Positions 17,827 through 25,927 of a stretch of 64,000 bases of DNA are shown in pieces. The translations under genes were made by a program, and so were the position numbers. The notes under the pieces were generated by a model that ran no database searches, was not told the DNA's origin, and saw nothing but the letters and a program-made list of their open reading frames with translations. Numbering within the stretch: position 1 is the first letter of the stretch; the number at the start of each line of letters is the position of its first letter. This stretch comes from Planctomycetota bacterium (lineage in GTDB: Bacteria; Planctomycetota; PUPC01; DSUN01): assembly GCA_035384565.1 (NCBI GenBank), contig DAOOIT010000012.1, forward strand, positions 1 to 64,000. Direction: 5' to 3'.

Positions 17827-18696
17827 ATGAGAACGCGGCTCCTGAGGAATCTGCAACCGCCGACCCGCACTCGGCAGAAATGCCGCGGTGCCATGGCAGC
17901 CGAGCTCGCCGTCCTCACTGCCTTCGTCTACGTGCCGCTCATCTTCGGCTCCATCTATGTCGGCTGGCTCGCCACGGCGCGCCAGCGCGTTCACGAGGGC
18001 AATCACTACAGCCTGTGGGCCGAGGGCGACCAGAGCGAGGACTTCCCCACGCGGGGCGAGGTCCACGGGGTCGGCTTCCGCGAGTTCCCGGGCCAGGTCC
18101 GAGTGCAGGAGACCGATCCTCTCGATGCCGACGTGCCCGGTCCGCACGAGATCCGCGACCTCTTCGAGGAGTTCACGAAACTTCAGCACTACCGCAACGT
18201 GTCGGCCCACGGGAGCTTCTACCTGGACGGCAGCACGGTGCGGTACCGCGAGAGCGTGCGGGTGGATGAAGGCTACCGCATGCGCCCTGAGGGGCAGCTC
18301 GTCGAGGCGTGGAAGCTGCTCGACGACCAAATCCCGGAGCGCATCACCGACCAACTCATCGAGTACATGCGTCGCCGCCAGGCCCACACGAACTACCAGC
18401 ACATGTGGTTCCACGACAAGGACAAGGTCGTGGCCGGGGACGGCAAAGTGGCGGGATGGAACCTCGAGATCCCCAACGACGCGAAGGCGACGAAGGACGA
18501 GTGGAGCCCCGTCGCTGCCGTGCGCTGGACCAAGAAGCGCGAGGCCCGCGACCAGTCGCCCCCGGGCGCCCGGGAGCGGAGCGAGGTGGGCATCTCGAAC
18601 AGTCTGCCCGTGGTCGAACCTGACTACGATGTCTGGCATCCCTGCGAGGGCTGGAAGGCGCAATCCGGCCCGCCGCCGGGCGGCAATACGCCCTGA
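17827..18696 (+). CDS. TadE-like/pseudopilin family protein
   Basis: A 289-residue protein. Its basic leader (about 1-20) ends CRG and is followed by AMAAELAVLTAFVYVPLIFG, again a G|x4-E signature with a hydrophobic helix. The C-terminal 240 residues are polar, charged and without a recognised domain. The arrangement suggests a third prepilin-peptidase substrate in this operon. The ATG has no strong ribosome-binding site; the frame is open well upstream only weakly. It lies 74 bp after the TadG-like gene and 20 bp before the next membrane-anchored protein. Confidence 0.6.
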   Translation: MRTRLLRNLQPPTRTRQKCRGAMAAELAVLTAFVYVPLIFGSIYVGWLATARQRVHEGNHYSLWAEGDQSEDFPTRGEVHGVGFREFPGQVRVQETDPLDADVPGPHEIRDLFEEFTKLQHYRNVSAHGSFYLDGSTVRYRESVRVDEGYRMRPEGQLVEAWKLLDDQIPERITDQLIEYMRRRQAHTNYQHMWFHDKDKVVAGDGKVAGWNLEIPNDAKATKDEWSPVAAVRWTKKREARDQSPPGARERSEVGISNSLPVVEPDYDVWHPCEGWKAQSGPPPGGNTP

Positions 18697-18716
18697 GGTC
18701 TACACGGAGCCGCACC

Positions 18717-19562
18717 ATGAAGCTCGACCGGCCGACCGTCCTCAAGTACGCCTGGCGCGGCGGGCTGATCGCCGTCCTGAGCGTGGGCATCCTGGCATTC
18801 GGCTATCGCCACGGGCGAGCCTGGCTCGGCAGCGGGGCGGCGCTCACCGCCGGCCCGTCCCGTGTGCAGAACGTGGCGCCGCTGGCGCCGCTGCCCGACT
18901 CCACACTGCTGCGCTCGCACGATTGCGTGTTCAACGGCGAGCGGACTGCGTTCGCCCAGTACCGTTCCCCCAGGCCGGCGCGGGAGGTTATCGAGCAATT
19001 CGAGGAGCGCTACGGGAAGCCCACGGACCAGGCGCCTCCCGCTCGCGGTACGATGATGCACATGGCAGCGAGAGGCTACGCTGCTGCGGGAGCCGTGGAC
19101 GCGGAAGGCTGCACCGTGGGCATCGTGGCCTTCGAAGACCCCAAGGCGAGCGGCTGCACGTACTTCGTTGGTCGCAGCAAGCCCAGTGCTCCGACACTTG
19201 CGCCTGGCGGCGATGTGCCCGGCGAGGAGGTGCCTGGCGTGCCGCGTCCTCCGCGGGCCCGGCGCGTCTTCTGCATTGACGGGCTGGGCGGCATCGCCTC
19301 TCGCCTGCTGGTCTACGAGGGGTGGGGCACGCTGGAGGAGGCGGCGGCCGTGTTCGCGGCCGACCTGCCTAAGGCCGGCTGGACCCGCAACAGCGACGCC
19401 GAGAACGTCATCCAGAGGCGCCTTGAAGGCAAGTTCCTCTCGTTCATCAAAGGCACCCGGCGCACGATGGTCTACATCGAACGCGACCCCGGCTCCAACA
19501 AGGTGCGCACCGCCGTGGCCTACACCGTGAAGGACTGGCTGCCGCCCGACCGTGGTCTGTGA
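18717..19562 (+). CDS. Membrane-anchored protein of unknown function in the pilus operon
   Basis: A 281-residue protein that I do not recognise. An N-terminal hydrophobic anchor spans about residues 13-31. The exported part contains two similar halves: a block ending EVIEQFEERYGKP near 90-103 and one with EEAAAVFAADLPKAGWTR near 205-222, each followed by a stretch that could be a beta-sheet. Paired halves of this kind are seen in periplasmic assembly factors. Position between pseudopilin and cpaB suggests a pilus-assembly role. Confidence 0.6.
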   Translation: MKLDRPTVLKYAWRGGLIAVLSVGILAFGYRHGRAWLGSGAALTAGPSRVQNVAPLAPLPDSTLLRSHDCVFNGERTAFAQYRSPRPAREVIEQFEERYGKPTDQAPPARGTMMHMAARGYAAAGAVDAEGCTVGIVAFEDPKASGCTYFVGRSKPSAPTLAPGGDVPGEEVPGVPRPPRARRVFCIDGLGGIASRLLVYEGWGTLEEAAAVFAADLPKAGWTRNSDAENVIQRRLEGKFLSFIKGTRRTMVYIERDPGSNKVRTAVAYTVKDWLPPDRGL

Positions 19563-19601
19563 CCGCGGGGCCGGCCCGGCCCGATACACCAGGAGTGTGG
19601 A

Positions 19602-20426
19602 ATGCGAACCAAGCTGGCTCTGCTGGCCGCTGTCGTCCTCGGGTTCCTTGCCGCCATCGGCGTTCGCCATTACGTGGAACAGAAGAAGGTGGAGCTCGAA
19701 GGCACGGCGCGGCGCGCCGCCATCGCCATCGCGCGTGAGGGGATCAACCGCGGTGACATCTTGCGCGAGCACATGATCAAGCCGGTTGAGGTCGAGGAAG
19801 TGGCCATCGGCGCGATGCACATCCTCTACGACCAGCGCAAGTCCTGGATCGGCACCCCGCTCGCCCGCAAGGTGAAGGCCGGCGATCCGCTGATGAAGAC
19901 TGACTTCATTGGGGCGCCCGACATCGAGCAGACCTCGGCCCGGCGCATCGAGCCGGGCTGGCGGGCCATCACGCTGCCAGCCGACCAGATTTCCGGCGTC
20001 GCCGGCCTGATCACGCCGGGCGCGCGGGTGGACATCCTGGGGACCTTCCGTGAGCAGGGCGGTGGGCCCAATGTGGCGGCGACCGTGGTGACCAAAGTCA
20101 TCGCCCGCAATGTCGAGGTGATCGCCGTAGACAACCGGACAGAGCTCACACTGGCCGCGCGCGCGGGCGGGCGCGCTCCGCAGAGCGATCGTGGCTACAG
20201 CTCGGTGACGCTGCACGTCACGGCCCTCGAGGCCTCGCTGCTTACCTTCGCGCAGGGCGCGGGCAAGCTGAGCTTCGCACTCCGGCGCACGGACGATATT
20301 CAGGCCAGGGCGATCCCGCCGATCACTCAGAATGAACTCGACGCGATCATCGCCGCGGCGGGCCAGGAGCGCGAGCGCCTGCTGCAACAGCAGTCCAACA
20401 AGCCGCCGGCGCCCGCGAGCCCGTGA
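19602..20426 (+). CDS. cpaB: Flp pilus assembly protein CpaB/RcpC
   Basis: A 274-residue protein with an N-terminal membrane anchor (about 5-22), a SAF/beta-clip domain (IAREGINRGDILREHMI, about 44-60) and the RcpC/CpaB domain (GWRAITLPADQISGVAGLITPGARVDIL, split across 124-152). In Tad systems CpaB is a periplasmic component associated with the outer-membrane secretin. The secretin gene that normally follows is missing here. The start has AGGAGTGTGGA just upstream. The tail ends in a glutamine/proline-rich stretch. Confidence 0.88.
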   Translation: MRTKLALLAAVVLGFLAAIGVRHYVEQKKVELEGTARRAAIAIAREGINRGDILREHMIKPVEVEEVAIGAMHILYDQRKSWIGTPLARKVKAGDPLMKTDFIGAPDIEQTSARRIEPGWRAITLPADQISGVAGLITPGARVDILGTFREQGGGPNVAATVVTKVIARNVEVIAVDNRTELTLAARAGGRAPQSDRGYSSVTLHVTALEASLLTFAQGAGKLSFALRRTDDIQARAIPPITQNELDAIIAAAGQERERLLQQQSNKPPAPASP

Positions 20427-20522
20427 GCCGGCAAGCGCGGATGCCGAGGGCCCTCAGAACAGAGTTTTTCGTATGGCAAACGGGCGCGGCGAAGTCCGCA
20501 TGCCCTCAGCGAGGCGAACCCG

Positions 20523-22220
20523 ATGCCCTTTCTCCACGTAATTGACAGCGAGACCAACGTCCAGCGGCGCATCCCGCTCACGAAGCCGTCGTTCACCATT
20601 GGCAAGTCGCCGGCCAACGATCTGACGCTCGACAAGGTCGCCATGTCGCGCCAGCACTGCGAGATCGTGAGTTCCAACGGCGCCTACGCCATCCGCGACC
20701 TGGGGAGCCGCAACGGCACCTACGTGGGCGGCCGGCGCATCACGGCGGCCACACCCCTCACCGACGGCACGCGGATTGACCTCGGCCCAGTCCAGATCAT
20801 CTTCTACGCGGGAGAGATGCCTGCCGCGGCGACTCCCGCGCCCGGCGACAAGAAGGCCGCCCCAGGCACCCAGTTGGTGGCCCGCGAGGCGGGACCGCCC
20901 GGCCGTCGACTCGTGCCTCCCGAGCTCAAGAAGAAGATCCACGAGCGGCTCCTGATGGACCTGGACCTGCGGCACGTGGACCTCACGCAGCACACGGACG
21001 AAGAGCTTCGCCAGAAGGCGGAGGCCGTGGTGCGCAACGCCGTGGCCGTGATGGCCGCTGAAATCCCCCTCTGGCTGCCGCACGAGCAGTTGATCAAGGA
21101 GGTGGTGGACGAGGCGATCGGCCTTGGCCCCATCGAGGACCTGCTGGCGGACCCGACCATTGACGAGATCATGGTGAACAACTGGGACCGCATCTACATC
21201 GAGCGGAAAGGCAAGCTCGAGCTCACGGACAAGTGCTTCACCGACAACGCCCAGGTGATCCACATCATCCGCCGCATCATCGCCCCGCTAGGCCGCCGCA
21301 TTGACGAGAGCAGCCCGATGGTGGACGCGCGCCTGCGCGATGGCTCGCGCGTGAACGCCATCATCGCGCCCCTCGCGCTCACCGGGCCCACGCTCACCAT
21401 CCGCAAGTTCGCCGCCGAGCCGTACACGGAGAAAGACCTCGTCGAGAGGTTCGGCACCCTCACGACCCAGGTGGTGGAGTTCCTCAAGCTCATCGTGCAG
21501 TACCGCGCCAACATCCTCATCTCCGGCGGCACCGGCTCGGGCAAGACCACGCTGCTCAACGTCGTCTCGTCCTTCATCCCGCGCGATGAACGCATCGTGA
21601 CCATCGAGGACGCGGCCGAACTCAAGTTGCACCAGGAACACGTGATCAGCCTCGAGGCCAAGCCGCCGAACATCGAGGGCAAGGGCGCCATCCCGATCCG
21701 CGAGCTGGTGCGCAACAGCCTGCGCATGCGGCCCGACCGCATCATCGTCGGCGAGTGCCGCGGCGGCGAGGCCCTCGACATGCTCCAGGCCATGAACACC
21801 GGCCACGACGGCTCGCTCACCACCATCCACGCCAACAGCGAGCGCGACTCGCTCGCCCGTGTGGAAACCATGGTGCTCATGGCCGGCATGGAACTGCCCA
21901 GCCGGGCTATTCGCGAGCAGATTGCCTCGGCCATTGATTTCGTGGCCCAGCTTTTGCGCATGACGGACGGCACCCGCAAGCTCGTGGGCCTCAGCGAGAT
22001 CACGGGGATGGAGGGCGACGTCATCACGATGCAGCCCATCTACCAGTTCGAGCAGCGGGGCTTCGGCGAGGGCGGCAGAGTGCTCGGATCCATCAAGCCC
22101 ACCGGGGCCATCCCGAAGTTCGTCCACGACCTCCGCGCCCGCGGCGTGCCGGTGGACATGACGCTGTTCCAGGACCTGAGCGTTCCGCCCCCGCAGCCGC
22201 GGCCGATGGTCCGCCACTGA
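20523..22220 (+). CDS. tadA: Tad pilus ATPase (CpaF/TadA) with N-terminal FHA domain
   Basis: A 565-residue fusion. Residues 1-98 form a forkhead-associated domain (FTIGKSPANDLTLD, then SRQHCEI and GSRNGTYV), a phosphothreonine-binding fold. After a linker, residues 130-545 are a complete CpaF/TadA secretion ATPase: Walker A GGTGSGKTT near 335, Asp box, RMRPDRIIVGECRGGE and HDGSLTTIHAN near 430. The ATPase powers Flp pilus assembly at the inner membrane. FHA-CpaF fusions occur in some bacteria and suggest phosphorylation control. The ATG follows AGCGAGGCGAACCCG. It is the last gene of the operon; TadB, TadC and secretin genes do not follow. Confidence 0.92.
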   Translation: MPFLHVIDSETNVQRRIPLTKPSFTIGKSPANDLTLDKVAMSRQHCEIVSSNGAYAIRDLGSRNGTYVGGRRITAATPLTDGTRIDLGPVQIIFYAGEMPAAATPAPGDKKAAPGTQLVAREAGPPGRRLVPPELKKKIHERLLMDLDLRHVDLTQHTDEELRQKAEAVVRNAVAVMAAEIPLWLPHEQLIKEVVDEAIGLGPIEDLLADPTIDEIMVNNWDRIYIERKGKLELTDKCFTDNAQVIHIIRRIIAPLGRRIDESSPMVDARLRDGSRVNAIIAPLALTGPTLTIRKFAAEPYTEKDLVERFGTLTTQVVEFLKLIVQYRANILISGGTGSGKTTLLNVVSSFIPRDERIVTIEDAAELKLHQEHVISLEAKPPNIEGKGAIPIRELVRNSLRMRPDRIIVGECRGGEALDMLQAMNTGHDGSLTTIHANSERDSLARVETMVLMAGMELPSRAIREQIASAIDFVAQLLRMTDGTRKLVGLSEITGMEGDVITMQPIYQFEQRGFGEGGRVLGSIKPTGAIPKFVHDLRARGVPVDMTLFQDLSVPPPQPRPMVRH

Positions 22221-22248
22221 GCCGGTTATTCCCCGACGGGGCGCTCGG

Positions 22249-22277
22249 TTGACAGCCCCCACGTTCCCGCCTATGAT
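22249..22277 (+). promoter_or_regulatory. Predicted promoter of the FAD oxidoreductase gene
   Basis: TTGACA (22249-22254), 17 bp, TATGAT (22272-22277). The predicted start of transcription is near 22284, which coincides with an ATG and therefore argues for the downstream GTG start preceded by GGAGGA. Confidence 0.7.
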
Positions 22278-22346
22278 CCGCCGATGCCGGCACGCCCGGC
22301 TTCCAAGGAACTGTTCCACACGAGGCGAACGGAGGAACTCAGGGCC

Positions 22347-23684
22347 GTGAAGAGTGGAATGTCGCGCAGAGAGTTGTTGGCTGCCTTAGCGGCATCGGGC
22401 CTGGCGGCCCGAGCGCTGGGGGATGACGCAGCGGACGGGCCGGCGGCGACGCCGAAGGGCGACCTGGTCACGCCCAACGTCGTCCCCGCGACCCTGGTGG
22501 ACGGCAAGGTGATCCAGCCGCAGCGCGAGCTGTCCGTGCTCCACAAGACCGAGGTGCTCGTGGTGGGCGGCGGGCCGGCGGGCGTGGCCGCGGCCATCGC
22601 GGCCAGGCGCGCAGGGGCCGACACCACAATCGTCGAACGCTACGGCCACTTCGGCGGGCAATGGACGGGCGGTCTGGTGCTCATCGTGATCGGCATGCAC
22701 GTCAAGGGCGGCAAACACGTCACCAGAGGCATCGGCTACGAGATCATGCAGCGGCTCGAGAAGCTCGACCGCGGCATCGTGAACACCCGGCCTGGCGCCA
22801 GCCCCACCGTGGACGCCGAGGCGCTCAAGTATATGATGGTCGAGATGATCCGCGAAGCCGGCGTCAAGGCCTTCCTCCACTGTTGGGGCGTGGACGCCAT
22901 CGTCGAGGGCAACGCGGTGCGGGGCGCCGTGTTCGAGAGCAAGAGCGGCCGCCAGGCCATCCTCGCCAGGGTGGTGGTGGACGCCACGGGCGACGGGGAC
23001 ATCTACGCCGCCGCCGGCGCCCCCTTCCAGCATCTGAGGTTCCGCATCGGGCTGGTCCACCGCCTGGGCAATCTCGACAAGGTGGACGCCGAGAAGGCCA
23101 AGACTGCCTCGAAGAAGCCCCGCGACCTCGGCGGCGTGACCCCCATCAAGGGCGTGACGTGGGTGAACATGCAGGGCCCGGACGCCGATGCGCTGAATGT
23201 GGCGGACCTCACAATGCTGGAAATGAACCACCGCCGCTTCATCTGGCGCAGCGTTGAGGAGATCCGCAAGACGCCCGGCTACGAACAGGTCTATCTGCTC
23301 GAGACGGCGCCCCAGCTCGGTGTGCGCATCTCGCGCCTGCTCGCCGGCGTCAAGCAGCTCACGTTCAAGGGCGTCATGGACCGCCAGGAATTCCCTGATG
23401 TGGTGGGCGTGGGCGGCATGTGGAACATGGAGCACCCGGAGTGGCAGATTCCCTACGGCGCGCTGGTGCCAAAGACGGTGGACAACGTGCTGGCAGCCGG
23501 GCGGTGCATTTCGGCCGAGGCCAAGATGGCGGAGATCATCCGCATCATCCCGCCCTGCTTCGTCTCGGGGCACGCGGCCGGCGTGGGCGCCGCCGTGGCG
23601 GTGAAGGACGGTTGCCGGCCCCGCGATGTGGACGTGGCGAAGGTGCAGGCCATCCTGAAGGAGCAGGGCGCCTACCTTGGCTGA
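22347..23684 (+). CDS. Tat-exported FAD-dependent oxidoreductase
   Basis: About 445 residues. The N-terminus MKSGMSRRELLAALAASGLA resembles a twin-arginine signal. The Rossmann dinucleotide motif VLVVGGGPAGVAAAIAARRAG lies near 66-86, followed by ERYGHFGGQWTGG, a pattern of the FAD_oxidored family (PF12831) abundant in planctomycetes. A second conserved block, AGRCISAEAKM, and a C-terminal glycine-rich segment close the FAD site. The substrate is unknown; such genes often lie next to glycosidases and may oxidise sugars. Start GTG at 22347 with GGAGGA 10 nt upstream; the ATG at 22284 would sit at the predicted transcription start. Polyferredoxin and GH130-like genes follow. Confidence 0.85.
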   Translation: MKSGMSRRELLAALAASGLAARALGDDAADGPAATPKGDLVTPNVVPATLVDGKVIQPQRELSVLHKTEVLVVGGGPAGVAAAIAARRAGADTTIVERYGHFGGQWTGGLVLIVIGMHVKGGKHVTRGIGYEIMQRLEKLDRGIVNTRPGASPTVDAEALKYMMVEMIREAGVKAFLHCWGVDAIVEGNAVRGAVFESKSGRQAILARVVVDATGDGDIYAAAGAPFQHLRFRIGLVHRLGNLDKVDAEKAKTASKKPRDLGGVTPIKGVTWVNMQGPDADALNVADLTMLEMNHRRFIWRSVEEIRKTPGYEQVYLLETAPQLGVRISRLLAGVKQLTFKGVMDRQEFPDVVGVGGMWNMEHPEWQIPYGALVPKTVDNVLAAGRCISAEAKMAEIIRIIPPCFVSGHAAGVGAAVAVKDGCRPRDVDVAKVQAILKEQGAYLG

Positions 23685-23703
23685 AGGCGGCGTGAACGGG
23701 CGA

Positions 23704-23770
23704 GTTCGTAGTGCGGCCTTCAGGCCGGACGCTGGGTGCCGGATACGGGCTGAAGCCCGCACTACAAACT
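23704..23770. repeat. REP-like inverted repeat element
   Basis: A 67-bp element with arms agttcgtagtgcgg... and ...gcccgcactacaaact that pair end to end; internal ggccttcaggcc and gggctgaagccc add a second layer of pairing. It fills the gap between the oxidoreductase and polyferredoxin genes. The tagtgcggNcttcag core looks like a dispersed extragenic palindrome, and only one copy is in the window. Confidence 0.7.
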
Positions 23771-23786
23771 CCCTGATGGGGGTGTG

Positions 23787-24968
23787 ATGCTTCGCACAGT
23801 CACCCGCTGCTGCGTGCTCGTGCTCGGCGCGCTGGTCGCGCTGCGGGCGGCGCCGTGGCCCTGGGTTGCGACGGGGCTGCCCGCGTTCAGCCCGTTCGTG
23901 GCCTTCTGTTCGTCCGTGGCGGCACGAGCCGTTGGCCTCGTCGCCCTGCTGGGGTTGCCGATTCTCATCCTGAGCGTCGCCCTTCGGCGCGGCTTCTGCC
24001 GCTATGGGTGCCCCGTGGGGTTGGTGCTGGAGTGGGTCGGCCGGCTGCGCGCCCGCGCGCGGCCCCCCCACCTGCCGCCGGTGGGCCAGTGGGTGCTGCT
24101 GCTCACCGTGGCCGGCTCGCTCGCAGGCTATCCGCTGCTGCTTTGGCTCGACCCTCTGGCGCTGTTCCAGGGCTTCTTCGGGGCGGTGCGGCCGCCCATC
24201 GTGTGGCTGTCGGCCATCGGGCTGCCGGCAGTTGTGCTCGTGACGCTCCTGTGGCCGGGCGCATGGTGCGGCAAGGTATGCCCGCTGGGCGCGGCGCAGG
24301 ACCTGCTGACGTTGGCGCGCCGCCCAAGCGGCGAGGCCGCTTGCCCGTCTGGCCTTGCCCGCCGCTCGGCGTTGGCGATCGGCCTGGGGGCGGTCTGGGC
24401 GCTCTCCACCACGCGCTGGGCGCGGGCCGGCGCGTCCCGGACCCTCCGGCCGCCGGGGGCGCTCGACGAGGCGCGCTTCCCTGGCGTGTGCGTGCGCTGC
24501 GGCAACTGCGTGCGCGTGTGTCCCACCGGCATCCTGCGTCACGACACGGCCAGCGTGGCGGGCTTCCTCGCCCCGGTCGCGAGCTTCCGGAGCGGCTACT
24601 GCCGCGAGGACTGCGCCCGCTGCGGCCAGGTGTGTCCCAGCGGCGCGATCGCCCGCCTCCCGTTGGCTGCCAAGCGCACCAGGCCGATGGGGTGCGCTCA
24701 GGTGGATATGGGCCTGTGCGCCCTCGGCAACGGCCGCGAGTGCTCGGCCTGCATTCTCCGTTGCCCGTACGAGGCGATCACCACGGCCTTCAACTGGGAC
24801 GACTACACGACCACCCTGCGCGTGGACCCGGCCAGGTGTCCCGGCTGCGGCGCGTGCGAGCTCGCGTGCCCCATGCCCCTCAAGGCCATCGTGGTCGTGC
24901 CACCGGCCAAGGAGAACCGACCGTGCCCGACCCCGCAGTCCGGCGCTTTGAAGGCAATCCCATCTTGA
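23787..24968 (+). CDS. Membrane polyferredoxin, NapH-like
   Basis: A 393-residue iron-sulfur membrane protein. Hydrophobic segments occur at about 8-25, 42-68, 95-115 and 130-160, with cysteine motifs CRYGCP and CGKVCP at the membrane faces, as in NapH-type proteins. The C-terminal half carries several ferredoxin-type clusters: CVRCGNCVRVCP, CREDCARCGQVCP, CSACILRCP and CPGCGACELACP. It probably passes electrons between quinone and a periplasmic oxidoreductase; the exported FAD enzyme just upstream is a plausible partner. The ATG is preceded in frame by a GTG and by GATGGGGG. Its 3' end overlaps the GH130-like gene by 46 bp in another frame. Confidence 0.82.
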   Translation: MLRTVTRCCVLVLGALVALRAAPWPWVATGLPAFSPFVAFCSSVAARAVGLVALLGLPILILSVALRRGFCRYGCPVGLVLEWVGRLRARARPPHLPPVGQWVLLLTVAGSLAGYPLLLWLDPLALFQGFFGAVRPPIVWLSAIGLPAVVLVTLLWPGAWCGKVCPLGAAQDLLTLARRPSGEAACPSGLARRSALAIGLGAVWALSTTRWARAGASRTLRPPGALDEARFPGVCVRCGNCVRVCPTGILRHDTASVAGFLAPVASFRSGYCREDCARCGQVCPSGAIARLPLAAKRTRPMGCAQVDMGLCALGNGRECSACILRCPYEAITTAFNWDDYTTTLRVDPARCPGCGACELACPMPLKAIVVVPPAKENRPCPTPQSGALKAIPS

Positions 24969-25888
24969 CCGCGGGCGACGTGCCCTACAAGGCCACGCTC
25001 GTCTTCAACGCGGGCGTCACGAAGTATCAGGGCCGGTACGTCATGGTCTTCCGCAACGACTACGGCACCTGGGGGGATCCCTGCCTCGAGGGCACCAACC
25101 TGGGCCTCGCCTTCTCCGAGGACGGCCTGCGGTGGCGCGTCGAGGCCAAGCCGTGCTTCGAGCTCAAGGGGCCCAACATCACGCGCGCCTACGACCCCCG
25201 CCTCACGGTGTTGGACGGGCGGGTCTGCATGTGCTTCGCCGTGGACACGCCGCACGGCCTCCGCGGCGGCATCGCCGTTACGGACGACTTCGAACGCTTT
25301 GAGGTTCTGTGCCTCTCCGTGCCCGACAACCGGAACATGGTGCTGTTCCCGGAGAAGATCGGCGGCAAGTACGTGCGGCTGGAGCGCCCGTTTCCCGTCT
25401 ACAGCCGCGGCGGAGGCGAACTGTTCGACATCTGGCTCTCCGATTCGCCCGACCTGCGCTATTGGGGCAACTCGGACGTCGTGCTCACCACGCGGGATGT
25501 CCCCTTCTGCAACGCCAAGATCGGCCCCGCCGCTCCGCCCATCAAGACCGCGAAGGGCTGGCTCACCACGTTTCACGCCGTGGACATTGATCCGTCCCGC
25601 GGCAAGAACGGCTGGGAGGCCGCGTGGAAGAAGCGTTACACGGCCGGCGTCATGCTCCTCGACCTCGACGAGCCTCGGCGGGTCGTGGGCTTGTGCAGAC
25701 GGCCGCTCCTGGCGCCTGAGGCGCCGTACGAAACCGCCGGCGGCTTCCGCAACCACGTCATCTTCCCCTGCGGCACGGTCCTCGAGCAGGACGGCGAGGT
25801 GAAGATTTACTACGGCGCGGCCGACACGGTGATCTGCCTGGCCACGGCGCACGTGGACGACCTGGTGCGCCTGTGCCTGGAGGGGTAG
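24923..25888 (+). CDS. Glycoside hydrolase family 130-like (phosphorylase-type) protein
   Basis: About 321 residues, a five-bladed beta-propeller of the GH130/GH43 superfamily: RFEGNPILTAGDVPYKATLVFNAG split across residues 8-31, then YDPRLTVLDGR, and a later KIGPAAPPIKTAKGW block matching the usual GPPPIxTxxGW motif. GH130 enzymes phosphorolyse beta-mannosides; some relatives are hydrolases. No signal peptide is seen, so it acts in the cytoplasm. Start GTG at 24923 with AAGGAG 8 nt upstream, inside the end of the polyferredoxin gene, which implies translational coupling. It links the preceding redox pair to carbohydrate use. Confidence 0.85.
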   Translation: MPDPAVRRFEGNPILTAGDVPYKATLVFNAGVTKYQGRYVMVFRNDYGTWGDPCLEGTNLGLAFSEDGLRWRVEAKPCFELKGPNITRAYDPRLTVLDGRVCMCFAVDTPHGLRGGIAVTDDFERFEVLCLSVPDNRNMVLFPEKIGGKYVRLERPFPVYSRGGGELFDIWLSDSPDLRYWGNSDVVLTTRDVPFCNAKIGPAAPPIKTAKGWLTTFHAVDIDPSRGKNGWEAAWKKRYTAGVMLLDLDEPRRVVGLCRRPLLAPEAPYETAGGFRNHVIFPCGTVLEQDGEVKIYYGAADTVICLATAHVDDLVRLCLEG

Positions 25889-25927
25889 CCAGAAGAGACT
25901 CGCCAAACATGCGAAAAGGATGCGAAA

